NCBI GenBank assembly: GCA_003216155.1
Contig: QCJH01000001.1
Span: 1-64,000, forward strand
DNA length: 64,000 nucleotides
From: Prochlorococcus sp. AG-409-A19
GTDB taxonomy: Bacteria; Cyanobacteriota; Cyanobacteriia; PCC-6307; Cyanobiaceae
Direction: 5' to 3'
Positions within the stretch are counted from its first letter, which is position 1. Every line of letters starts with the position of its first letter. A program made the position numbers and the translations under genes. Positions 34,762 through 43,722 of this stretch are shown here, piece after piece. A model generated the notes under the pieces. That model searched no databases. It had not been told where the DNA came from and worked only from the letters and a program-made list of their open reading frames with translations.

Positions 34762-35196
34762 TTAATGTTTGTTGCAAGGCATCCAATAATCACCCATTTT
34801 GTGAACTCCTTCACAGCCCAATTTATCGGCTTGTAGTAATGCATCTTTTTTGGTTTCATATGCATTGGTATTCTTTATATTAGATAAATCATTGATATGT
34901 TGATGATGATTATGTGATTTTCCTGATCTTAAATCTATTAGGCCCATACTAATTGGACCTGCTGTAAATACTCCCATAGTACTTACTCCTAATGAGAGAA
35001 TACCCATTCCAACAATAGATGCATTAATTATTCCCATTGCTACCACCCCGATAGATATGACACCCATAGGTACTACACCTATACAAACAACACCCATAGG
35101 AACAATTCCTATAGAAATTGTTCCAAGTGGTGCTATACCAATAGCTATCTTTTTTGGCTTACTACCACAATGATTTGACTTTTGTTCTGTTGTCAT
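34762..35196 (-). CDS. DUF3721 protein with Gly/Met octapeptide repeats
   Basis: This 144-residue protein joins two parts. Residues 16-86 are a run of about nine near-octapeptide repeats of the form I-G-x-x-P/A-M-G-x (such as IGIVPMGVVCIGVVPMG). A His-rich linker (SHNHHQHIND) follows. The C-terminal DUF3721-type motif is DKLGCEGVHKMGDYWMPCNKH. The repeats would form a regular glycine-rich beta or membrane-associated structure. The motif has paired Cys and His suited to metal or redox binding. The neighbour on the 5' side has the same C-terminal motif. Confidence 0.7.
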   Translation of the reverse strand: MTTEQKSNHCGSKPKKIAIGIAPLGTISIGIVPMGVVCIGVVPMGVISIGVVAMGIINASIVGMGILSLGVSTMGVFTAGPISMGLIDLRSGKSHNHHQHINDLSNIKNTNAYETKKDALLQADKLGCEGVHKMGDYWMPCNKH

Positions 35197-35232
35197 TAAT
35201 TCATTAATGCTGTTTTTATTCTAATCAACTTT

Positions 35233-35457
35233 TTAATTTACAGAATGTTTATTGCAAACCATCCACATATTTCCCATTTTGTGTGCTCCTGTACATCCAA
35301 ATTCAGGTGCTGCTGATTCGGCCTCTTGTTTTGTTTGAAAAACAGCCTGTTTATTTGTGGTATCTGTCTTGACTGAATTTCGTGCGCAGCTATTTAGAGG
35401 GATTGAAATGCCGATAATAGAAAGGATAAATAGGAATGAACTTGTTAACAACTTCAT
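35233..35457 (-). CDS. DUF3721 small lipoprotein
   Basis: This 74-residue protein starts with a lipoprotein-type signal (MKLLTSSFLFILSIIGISIP, then LNSCARN, with Cys24 as the likely lipidated residue). The mature part carries a DUF3721 motif, PEFGCTGAHKMGNMWMVCNKH. It matches the C-terminus of the neighbour at 34762, with which it is tandem (36 bp apart) and presumably cotranscribed. The family is typical of marine picocyanobacteria; its function is unknown. Confidence 0.75.
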   Translation of the reverse strand: MKLLTSSFLFILSIIGISIPLNSCARNSVKTDTTNKQAVFQTKQEAESAAPEFGCTGAHKMGNMWMVCNKHSVN

Positions 35458-35561
35458 TTTTTTTGTTTAATTTTGTTTATTTTAGTTTTTAGGGAAACTT
35501 TTGTTGAAAATAAATATTAATTGTAATGTGGAACAGTATTATCAGTGTTAAACGAATTTCA

Positions 35562-36494
35562 TTAAGATTGTCTTAAAGAGCCGCTACAACTAGAGCCGCT
35601 TCCCGCTGTACAACCAAAACAATGTTCATCAACATAGATTGGATTAGCTTCCCAATTATTCTCATGAGTTAGTAATTCTGATAATTTATTTACTTTCCCT
35701 TTAATACCAAGTCCTAATTGTTGATTAAAGTCACAATCATACAAATTACCCTGCCAATCGACACTAAGTAAATTCTTGCACATAACATCATTTAAATTCT
35801 TTTGATTATATGATTTCTTTAGAATATTTAAGTATTTATTATATTTACCATTCTGCCTTAATTGATTAGCAAATCTATTTATAGGCATATTCGTAATGGT
35901 AAGCAGCCGAGAAAAAACAATCTTGTGTGTAACCCAAAGTTCTTTCCTATATATTCTTTCTAATTCTTCTTGTTTAGGTGGAAGTGATTCACCTAGTGGA
36001 TTGTAAACTAGGTGCAATTTTAGTTCACTATCTTTTTGACCATATCCTAATTTGTTTAATTTTTTAAGACCTTCTATGCTTTTATCAAAAACACCTTTGC
36101 CCCTTTGTAAGTCTACATTTTGCTGGATATAACAAGGCAATGAAGCAATTATAGTTACTTTGTTTGTTGCTAAAAAGTTGTCTAGATCATTAAATCCTGG
36201 CTCTGATAATATTGTTAGATTACATCTATCAATTATTTCTACACCCATTCTCGCAACCTTCGTGACTAGTGATCTGAACTCTGGGTGCAGTTCCGGTGCT
36301 CCACCAGTTAAATCTAAAGTACCTAGTGAGTATTTTTCAATAACATCAGGAATCAACACTATATTCTCATTGGCCATCATTTCAGTTCGAGTAGGACCTG
36401 CATTTACGTGGCAATGTGAGCAGCTCTGATTGCACTTATATCCAAGATTAACCTGTAATGTATTAATGCCATTTCTGTTTATTTTTGGAAACAC
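35562..36494 (-). CDS. arsS: Radical SAM protein, ArsS-like (arsenosugar biosynthesis)
   Basis: This 310-residue enzyme has the radical-SAM cluster motif in NLGYKCNQSCSHCHV (Cys21, Cys25, Cys28) and a Gly-rich SAM site (LDLTGGAPELHP). The C-terminal CFGCTAGSGSSCSGS is typical of ArsS, which adds deoxyadenosine to dimethylarsenic compounds on the way to arsenosugars. An ArsM methyltransferase would normally be its partner; none is in this window. It should detoxify arsenate taken up with phosphate. It is monocistronic; the DUF3721 pair lies just downstream. Confidence 0.85.
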   Translation of the reverse strand: MFPKINRNGINTLQVNLGYKCNQSCSHCHVNAGPTRTEMMANENIVLIPDVIEKYSLGTLDLTGGAPELHPEFRSLVTKVARMGVEIIDRCNLTILSEPGFNDLDNFLATNKVTIIASLPCYIQQNVDLQRGKGVFDKSIEGLKKLNKLGYGQKDSELKLHLVYNPLGESLPPKQEELERIYRKELWVTHKIVFSRLLTITNMPINRFANQLRQNGKYNKYLNILKKSYNQKNLNDVMCKNLLSVDWQGNLYDCDFNQQLGLGIKGKVNKLSELLTHENNWEANPIYVDEHCFGCTAGSGSSCSGSLRQS

Positions 36495-36623
36495 GGCTTA
36501 GGAATGTATTATATGTTCAAAGCTATTATATACGTATTTTAATCCCTATCAATAGATATTGGAATAAGGATTATTTTATTAATAGAACTCAGTAAATTAA
36601 TATTCAATCTTTTATTTCCGGTC

Positions 36624-37865
36624 TTAAATAGGATTATTCTGCGAATTAACGTAATCCTTGGAAAACTTGTTAAACCAATTTGAGTAATATTTAGGCCCTT
36701 CTTCTATAATTATGTTTATATAGAGAGGATCATAATCATCACTTATTCCTAAAAGAGAATTGTTTTTGAGGGAAGGTCGATCTACTTCTCCGTGACTACT
36801 ATCAACTAGAACAACTTGATTAGGAATATTATATAACGCTCCTACATCTTGTATTAGCTGTAAAAAGCCTCGGTCGCTCCCACCCCTTAACCACTTGTTG
36901 GTTGATTCACAATAATTAGATGTAACTGTATCTCCTATTCCAACTAATAATGGCATGTCTGATTCTTTTATGTAGGTCTGACACATCTTTTTTAGACCTT
37001 GGATATCACATGGTGCTTTTCTCACATTATAATCTGGTCCAAAAGGATAATATCCAAATCGCTTATTAATATATTCATTAATTAAAACAAGTAATCCTGC
37101 TTCCTTATTAGCACCTTTAATCATAAACTGTATATCGGTTGTACCTACATCTCCTTTTTTAGCATATTTAGTAATCTCTCCCTTTTCATTTCGCCCTAGA
37201 TTAGGAGCCTTGTGAAGGAAGAATGAGTCTTTAAAACCCAATTCTTTTGCCTGAAACAGTATTTGGTCCATAATTTCTTCAAGAATTCTTTGGAGTCTTT
37301 GTTGAACAGCAATATTTTCCGGTATTATTGAGAAAAATCCGTTTAAATTAATAGTTGGTGAAACATCAGCATCTATTACTGCTGATTTACATAGTTCCTT
37401 GGCTTTTGGAAAATAAATATCGCATGCTTCATTTACTAATGCTGTGTTTAGTTTTGATTCCATAAGTTCAGGTATTGATTTAAGAAAATTAATTTCATTA
37501 TTACTTACCCCTTTATATGTCACTTCCCCATATTTATTTTGAAATTGAACACCTCCAGCGGCAAGTCCTGGCAAATATAAGCCAGAATCTTTTGCTATGT
37601 TCTTATCGCTCAAAGTATTTTCTATTAGTCTATTAACTCCTCGTTTACCTTCATGTTCGCCATTGGTAAGAACAAAAAAATGATCTCCTAAATAGGATAC
37701 TGATTCTACATAGTTCTTATCTATTCTCCTTGTTAATGGATCTTTTACTAATGGTATGCATACTCCATCTATGTCCTGTATAATAAGAAAGTTGTCATTG
37801 TTAAGTAGTTGCTTAGAAAGTTGACCAATGCTAGTTCTTGTCATTTTACCTTCTAGTTTATTCAT
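36624..37865 (-). CDS. stpA: Glucosylglycerol-phosphate phosphatase (StpA/GgpP)
   Basis: This 413-residue protein is close to the Synechocystis StpA length (about 420). It is an HAD-type phosphatase: DIDGVCIPL (catalytic Asp31/Asp33), VLTNGEHEGKRGVNRLIE and, near the C-terminus, VGIGDTVTSNYCE and GGSDRGFLQLIQD. It would remove phosphate from glucosylglycerol-phosphate, the last step to the osmolyte glucosylglycerol. No synthase (GgpS) is seen nearby. It is divergent from the dehydrogenase-like gene at 38050 across 184 bp, so the two may share control. Confidence 0.88.
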   Translation of the reverse strand: MNKLEGKMTRTSIGQLSKQLLNNDNFLIIQDIDGVCIPLVKDPLTRRIDKNYVESVSYLGDHFFVLTNGEHEGKRGVNRLIENTLSDKNIAKDSGLYLPGLAAGGVQFQNKYGEVTYKGVSNNEINFLKSIPELMESKLNTALVNEACDIYFPKAKELCKSAVIDADVSPTINLNGFFSIIPENIAVQQRLQRILEEIMDQILFQAKELGFKDSFFLHKAPNLGRNEKGEITKYAKKGDVGTTDIQFMIKGANKEAGLLVLINEYINKRFGYYPFGPDYNVRKAPCDIQGLKKMCQTYIKESDMPLLVGIGDTVTSNYCESTNKWLRGGSDRGFLQLIQDVGALYNIPNQVVLVDSSHGEVDRPSLKNNSLLGISDDYDPLYINIIIEEGPKYYSNWFNKFSKDYVNSQNNPI

Positions 37866-38010
37866 TATCCTACATTATGGATCAAAGGAAAACATACGTT
37901 TCAAGCCATGTAGTTTTTGAGAATCACTTTATTAACGGCAGGCTATTTCGCTGCATATATCGACTCTAAATTAAATCACACTTATAATGTAATAGATGTG
38001 ACAGTATGAC

Positions 38011-38041
38011 TTGCTGTCAATTTTAAATTTTCTTTTATAAT
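38011..38041 (+). promoter_or_regulatory. Promoter with perfect TATAAT, nearly leaderless gene
   Basis: A TTGCTG (38011-38016), a 19-bp spacer and a perfect -10 TATAAT (38036-38041) stand only eight bases before the ATG at 38050. If used, transcription starts at or just before the start codon, giving a leaderless or very short leader. The opposite strand carries stpA. Confidence 0.45.
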
Positions 38042-38049
38042 GGGGATTT

Positions 38050-39570
38050 ATGGAGAACTCTTTCTTTAGTAGTAAATTAGATCCTGGGTTGATTTCAAAA
38101 AGGCTTTTTGACCTTGAAAACGCAAGAATTGGTTTCTATAGCATAGGTTTATACCCAGCTTCCTTAGCCTATAACTGTGCAATGCAGAAGGGTGGTACTA
38201 ATTTACTTCTAGCCCCAAGACCTGGAAGGGAAATAATGGGTGCTTTTGATATTAAAAGTTTAAAAGGTATGGATGAGACACATCTTGCATCCATAGATTT
38301 AATGTCGAAGCATTTAGAAGGTGGACAGTATGTTTACAACAGCCTATCGGATTTAATTCTTAGATGTGAACTAGTTATTTTAAGTGCTAACAGCAATCAT
38401 ATTGAGATTGATCTAATTGAAGCCTGTAGTCTACGCGAGAAATTAAATCGTTCCAATGTTGTTCTAGCCTGCTTAGCTGGCTCATTCTGCAAAGACGAAA
38501 ATACTGATAATGCTTATATCCTTTGTGAAAAGTTCCCAAATCTAGCTTTTTTTACTGGCTTCCATAGGCATGATTCACTTAGAAATCCCCTAGATAGCTT
38601 TACTGCAAATTTTTGCCATCCTAATTCACTAATAGCTTTAATAGGTTCACGCATGCTTAATAAATTATCTCCAAATATTCAGGTGTCTGCAGGTGTCCAT
38701 AATATTGAGGGACAATACATAAAAGCAGCTAAAAATATGTCCTCTATATTTGCTGGTTTTGGTTATACTTTTCATAAATCTAATCCTGGTTTGCTCCCTA
38801 CATTGTTAACTCTTCTATTGGAGCAATGTTTAGATCAGGCGGCTACTGTTTCTATGTCCAGATTAGATAGGGATTATCTTTATCACAATCAACCAATACC
38901 ACTAACTGAATTGGGATATGGAGTGCAACGAATTGAGGCATCATTAATACGTGAAGGTAATTATCACCAGGTTCGAGATCATACATTTACTCAATTAACT
39001 GCAATGGTTGCAGATGCCCGTGGAAGTATGATGATGCCCGTTAAGGGTAAGCCAACTCGTAACTTTCAAGCTGGCCAGGTTCTTGCATATTTTATGCTAG
39101 ATAAGAAAAGGTGTCCTGAATGCTTAGACGAATTTATTTTATACTGTGAACAAAATGGATTGAAGAGAGGCGGTTTAGAAGGCATCAAGTCCTTAGAATA
39201 TCTACCTAAGATTCTAAAAAACTATTCAATTCCAATTCATGATTCATCCATGTTGAATTTATTATATATTGCATTTTATTCAGACCCTGAGCTTAAAAGT
39301 GAAGCCTATGAAATTTTGACTCAAAGTAGATTACTGACTAAATATTGTCAGGAATCAGTTAGACCAATACACTCTAGGCGTTTTGAAGAAGCCTTGAACA
39401 ACCTAAATGATCCAAGTTCAGTTGAAATGTTTGTTAATTCTATAATGCTTAATACTATATTTCAAGAGAATAGATCATCTGAACATAACATAATTCCTAA
39501 ACCTGACTATCATCAGGATCTTCATCTAATGGTTATGAGAAGAATCGACCTATTGTTTAAGAACATTTGA
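38050..39570 (+). CDS. Glycerol-3-phosphate dehydrogenase-like protein
   Basis: This 506-residue protein has an N-terminal Rossmann region (RIGFYSIGLYPASLAYNCAM, about 26-45). A middle domain recalls GpsA-type NAD-dependent dehydrogenases: AGVHNIEGQYIKAAKNMSSI has the conserved Lys-Asn pair. A long helical C-terminus follows. The family is seen in picocyanobacteria, often as hypothetical. Its divergent neighbour stpA suggests that it supplies or senses glycerol-3-phosphate for glucosylglycerol, but this is inference. It is much longer than GpsA (about 330 residues). Confidence 0.6.
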   Translation: MENSFFSSKLDPGLISKRLFDLENARIGFYSIGLYPASLAYNCAMQKGGTNLLLAPRPGREIMGAFDIKSLKGMDETHLASIDLMSKHLEGGQYVYNSLSDLILRCELVILSANSNHIEIDLIEACSLREKLNRSNVVLACLAGSFCKDENTDNAYILCEKFPNLAFFTGFHRHDSLRNPLDSFTANFCHPNSLIALIGSRMLNKLSPNIQVSAGVHNIEGQYIKAAKNMSSIFAGFGYTFHKSNPGLLPTLLTLLLEQCLDQAATVSMSRLDRDYLYHNQPIPLTELGYGVQRIEASLIREGNYHQVRDHTFTQLTAMVADARGSMMMPVKGKPTRNFQAGQVLAYFMLDKKRCPECLDEFILYCEQNGLKRGGLEGIKSLEYLPKILKNYSIPIHDSSMLNLLYIAFYSDPELKSEAYEILTQSRLLTKYCQESVRPIHSRRFEEALNNLNDPSSVEMFVNSIMLNTIFQENRSSEHNIIPKPDYHQDLHLMVMRRIDLLFKNI

Positions 39571-39600
39571 TGATACTGTAATACGTGATAGCTTGTAATA

Positions 39601-42339
39601 TTAAATCCTAATAATATTGTCCGCTATTTCTTCATATGAGTTGATTTTACAGGTTAATAGGATAATTTGTAATCCTCTTTGCTTGGCTATTTTAAGCATA
39701 TTGTTGATTATAATTAGACGTTTCATATCTGTATTAGTAAATGAGTCATCGAAAATCATAGGTAGTGTTCCATTAAAGGAGCTTTTAAGAACATCTGCTA
39801 TAGATAGGCGAAGAGCTGCATTTAGTTGTTCCTTCATTCCTCCACTCAGTTCGTTAAACTGATAAGATTGTCCATTTCTTCTGATAGCAATGTCTTTGTA
39901 ACCTTTTATTGGTACAAAGTTCATATTACAACCATCCTCATTTGAGTTCATAAGTGGTCTTAAGAAACTATTTATTGATTTACTTAGAGGAATGGTATAT
40001 CGATTTGAAAGTAGACTTTGAGCATTTCTAAAGCTATTTAATAGTTCTTGTCTTGCTTCTAATATCAATACTTCTTCTTCTTGTTCATATTTGCATACTT
40101 TTACTTTTTCATTAGTTTCATCCATTCGTCTATGTAGTTCCTGGTAACCTAATCCTTCACATCTTTCACGCAACACCCCGCAGTTTTTACTTAATTCAGA
40201 TAATTCATCAAGAGATTGAGTATATTGAAGTTTCAATTTCTGTAAAAGATTAGGGTTTATTTTCACCTCATACGAATTATATTTTATTTCTAGCGCTTTT
40301 ATATTAGTTTTTTTATTATAGATTTCCTTAGCTAAATCTTTTATTTTCCCTTGGATTTGTTCTTCAGAGACATGTTCAGACATCAATTGCTGTAAGATGA
40401 TTTTCTTTGATTTCAATTCAGTTTTAAATACTTCCAAGTTAGTTTTAAGTTTGTATGTTTTTTCAATACTGTGGTTTAATAATTTCTTGTTGGAATTAAG
40501 CAAATTAATATTAGTTTTGATTCTTTCATTTGTCTTTTTATATATTTGCCTGTACTTTAACAACAGATGTTTCATATCATCATTATTTTTTTCAGAAGAT
40601 CTGCAATTTAATTCTCTATAAACCTCATTCTTGACTTCTTGATTGAATTCTTCAATCTCCTGTCCTAATATCCCTATTCTTTTTGTAGTCGACTCAAGAA
40701 TTTCCTGAATATTCAAATTATTTTTATTCTCTCCATTCTTTTTATTTATTTTTCTAGAAAAAAATTCTATTTTATCTATTAACATTGTTCTATTAATAAA
40801 AATTTCTTCAGCTTCCTTAATACTATTTATCGAATATTTCTTGAGTCGTTCAGAGAGTTCGTTTTGATTTCTTGTAAGGCTTTTGGATATATTATCTAAA
40901 TCTTTTATATTTCCCGGTTGTATCGTAATTTGTATATTAGGACCAATTTCTATAAGTGACTTCTGACTGACTGTCTTTGTTTGACCAATATGAAGTTTAT
41001 TTCCATCAAGGGTTATGTCTTTGTCTTTTCTATTTACTGTTATTTGAGTTGATGAAGCATCACTCTTATGCTTTTGATTCCTTATATTTTCGCCTAAATC
41101 GCGTAATAGACTGATTTCATCTTTATTTATATCTGGAAGTGAATTTAATTTTGTTAAATTTGATTCGTATTGTTTGATCATTAGCTTTTGATCCCTAATT
41201 TCATCCTTCTGTATATTTTGTTGTAATCTAAGAGTGTTAATCTCGTCTATGACTTTGATCAATTGTCCTTTTTGTTCAACATCAGTTAGACATTTTCTTT
41301 CTGTTTCTAATATTTTTTCTGTTTGGTCAATTGCTTGTGTATATAAACTGACTTTGTTATTCTCAAGATCAATATTTATCTGATTCTCAGTTATTTTATG
41401 TTGTATTAACTTTGCTTCTTCCTGTAAATTTATTACTACCATTAATGTCTTTTCAAGTTCGTCTTTGTCTTTGCTTATAGGAACTAATAGCTTCTGACAA
41501 TTTTTAATTTGCTGTTTTAATTCATGATGAACTTGTACATTCCTTTCATTATTTTCTATTTGTGATTTTAATCCTGGTATTTTTACATCTTTAAGTTCCT
41601 TTAGATTCGTAAGATATTTTTCAAGTAGATAACTCGAGTCTTCAAAGGCTTTAAGATCTATCCTAGCCTTTTCATTCTCTTCAACTGAATTCTCAACATC
41701 CTTATTTAGTTGCCACAATAGTGAATTCTTTTTGACTCCTTTAGAGGTTATAGTTTGATTTATTAATCTTTCTAATTCAGTACTAACATAATTATCAGCT
41801 GGCGATTGAAGAGCGGATTCGGCGCTTTCTTCTAACTTCTTGGTTAATGTATTAAATTCATAAAAATCCGGACCCTGTTCGATAAAATTAATCATAGAGT
41901 CACCTTGATTAGACCATAAATGTGACCATCTTCTAGATAAATATTTATTTGCTTTTCTACTTCCAAGAATTTCTTCTATTCCTAGTAATTCGGACAGAAG
42001 TTCTTCGGCATCTAATCCTTTTCTGTGACCACTAATGCTACCTTCCAGTATAGTAGTTCCACTTTGTCCACTAAATTTTTTTCTAAGAACCCATAGTTCA
42101 TTTCTTGCTTCAAAATTTATCTCTACTATGGGATTACCTGGGTATAGATTTGATTGAAGCTTCTCTATTGTTGAACCAGTAGAATTAGCTTTGAGAAATA
42201 AGCCTTTATGTACTCCTTCTATGAATGAACTTTTCCCACTTTCATTCTCGCCAAAAATTATATTTATACCTGGTTTGAAATCAATAGATAATTGTTTATG
42301 TACTCTAAGATTTTCTACGTAACATCTTATTAGACGCAT
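39601..42339 (-). CDS. SMC/SbcC-like ATPase (YhaN type), no zinc hook
   Basis: This is a 912-residue ATPase of the SbcC/Rad50/RecF group. The N-terminal Walker A is FGENESGKSS (29-38) in a typical FKPGINIIFGENESG context. The C-terminus has ELSGGMKEQLNAALRL (signature) and LPMIFDDSFTNTD (Walker B and D-loop). In between lie long charged coiled-coil arms with a small globular insert near 445-465. I find no CxxC zinc hook, so it is closer to YhaN than to SbcC. It lies four bases from the start-side partner at 42344, a nuclease gene. Confidence 0.85.
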   Translation of the reverse strand: MRLIRCYVENLRVHKQLSIDFKPGINIIFGENESGKSSFIEGVHKGLFLKANSTGSTIEKLQSNLYPGNPIVEINFEARNELWVLRKKFSGQSGTTILEGSISGHRKGLDAEELLSELLGIEEILGSRKANKYLSRRWSHLWSNQGDSMINFIEQGPDFYEFNTLTKKLEESAESALQSPADNYVSTELERLINQTITSKGVKKNSLLWQLNKDVENSVEENEKARIDLKAFEDSSYLLEKYLTNLKELKDVKIPGLKSQIENNERNVQVHHELKQQIKNCQKLLVPISKDKDELEKTLMVVINLQEEAKLIQHKITENQINIDLENNKVSLYTQAIDQTEKILETERKCLTDVEQKGQLIKVIDEINTLRLQQNIQKDEIRDQKLMIKQYESNLTKLNSLPDINKDEISLLRDLGENIRNQKHKSDASSTQITVNRKDKDITLDGNKLHIGQTKTVSQKSLIEIGPNIQITIQPGNIKDLDNISKSLTRNQNELSERLKKYSINSIKEAEEIFINRTMLIDKIEFFSRKINKKNGENKNNLNIQEILESTTKRIGILGQEIEEFNQEVKNEVYRELNCRSSEKNNDDMKHLLLKYRQIYKKTNERIKTNINLLNSNKKLLNHSIEKTYKLKTNLEVFKTELKSKKIILQQLMSEHVSEEQIQGKIKDLAKEIYNKKTNIKALEIKYNSYEVKINPNLLQKLKLQYTQSLDELSELSKNCGVLRERCEGLGYQELHRRMDETNEKVKVCKYEQEEEVLILEARQELLNSFRNAQSLLSNRYTIPLSKSINSFLRPLMNSNEDGCNMNFVPIKGYKDIAIRRNGQSYQFNELSGGMKEQLNAALRLSIADVLKSSFNGTLPMIFDDSFTNTDMKRLIIINNMLKIAKQRGLQIILLTCKINSYEEIADNIIRI

Positions 42340-42343
42340 CTAA

Positions 42344-43561
42344 CTATAGTACCTCAGTATTTGCTTGCTTGCAAAGTTTATATAGCTCTATTAACTGTAA
42401 TTCTATTATTCTTACTCTTCTTAGATCTTCAGCTGAACTTTTTATTTCATCATGTACTATATCATCGAGCTCTATTAGTAATTTATTGGCTATAGAACTT
42501 ATTAATGGATTAGCATTATTGCCAATTATAGATAACAGTTCATTCTTACTAGGACGTTGGCTACATTTTCCTTTAATTCTTAAATGCAACAACTGTTCTT
42601 CGAGTCTATCTATGACTTCTTTGAAATCATTGTAGTCTTCTAGGCACAATTGGCCATCTAACTCTATCCTAAGTAGGTCTTTACCTACTCGACTACCAAT
42701 AATATTGTCTAAGTATTTCTTAAGTTTCTGTATATCATTATTATCCCTCAAGCTAATTCTAAGATTCGACCATTTAATTTCTGATGTTGAGACTATTTCA
42801 ACAACCGGTTCTCTATTCCTTTGTACATCGACAATCAAAACTTGTGAACGCATATCTTGTTTATTTATATTAAATCTGTCTTGTTCGGGTGTTCCAGAGT
42901 ACCATGCTTTTTTAGTTATTTGCTTTAAGCTATGCCAATCACCTAATGCTACATAATCAATCTCATTTAATGGTAGATTTTCCAAATCCAATAAGTTATT
43001 TTCTATTATGCTTGGATTTGATACATCATAATCCTTTTTACTAAAGCCATGTATCGAACCATGAGCAATAACTACTCTTGGTAAATCCTTATTAAAACCA
43101 TTAAAATCAATATGTTTTATCCATTCTGTTGTTATTTCTAATTCTTTTTGTCTATTTAATGGACATGGCAGAATTATTATTGAATCGAGGATAATTGGCT
43201 CTGATTTATTTAGAACCCTCAATAAAGGAGCTCTTTTATTTATCTCACTTTTTACTTCTGTTCTGTTCCATATCCCTCCAGGACCGCCATGATCATGATT
43301 TCCTGGTATTACCAATACTGGTATAGATACAGCACTTAAAATCTCAAGTACTTCCATTATTATATCTTTTCTTATAGTATTTGAATCGAACATATCACCT
43401 GCCACCAAAATAAATTCTACTTTTTTCTCCTTTGCTATGTTTATTATGCGTTCAACTATATTTATACGAGCTTGTTGTACTTTATGCCTTTTATGGGAAT
43501 CGCTTATATAGCTATAAGGCTTTCCAATCTGTATGTCCGCTGTATGAAGTATCTTTACCAA
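42344..43561 (-). CDS. SbcD/Mre11-like DNA exonuclease
   Basis: This 405-residue protein has all five phosphoesterase motifs in order: KILHTADIQIG (Asp9), LVAGDMFDSN, VIPGNHDHGG, VIAHGSIHG and YVALGDWHSL. It should bind two metal ions and act on DNA ends, with the coiled-coil ATPase downstream as its partner. It is first in a two-gene operon. The pair may work in DNA repair or in defence against foreign DNA. Confidence 0.87.
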   Translation of the reverse strand: MVKILHTADIQIGKPYSYISDSHKRHKVQQARINIVERIINIAKEKKVEFILVAGDMFDSNTIRKDIIMEVLEILSAVSIPVLVIPGNHDHGGPGGIWNRTEVKSEINKRAPLLRVLNKSEPIILDSIIILPCPLNRQKELEITTEWIKHIDFNGFNKDLPRVVIAHGSIHGFSKKDYDVSNPSIIENNLLDLENLPLNEIDYVALGDWHSLKQITKKAWYSGTPEQDRFNINKQDMRSQVLIVDVQRNREPVVEIVSTSEIKWSNLRISLRDNNDIQKLKKYLDNIIGSRVGKDLLRIELDGQLCLEDYNDFKEVIDRLEEQLLHLRIKGKCSQRPSKNELLSIIGNNANPLISSIANKLLIELDDIVHDEIKSSAEDLRRVRIIELQLIELYKLCKQANTEVL

Positions 43562-43722
43562 TTTTAGTACTCTCTCCTTAAATGTAAAAATAGATATATT
43601 CTAGGATAAAGTAGGAATATGTATATCCAGACCATCCAGGAGACATTTTATTCGTTAGGTATGCTTAAGAATTATACTGAGTCAACTCTTTTCTTCAATC
43701 AAATACCTTTTTACTTAACCCC

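Noticed and set aside
36160..36429. 89-residue plus frame in arsS
   Set aside because: Shadow of the radical-SAM gene.
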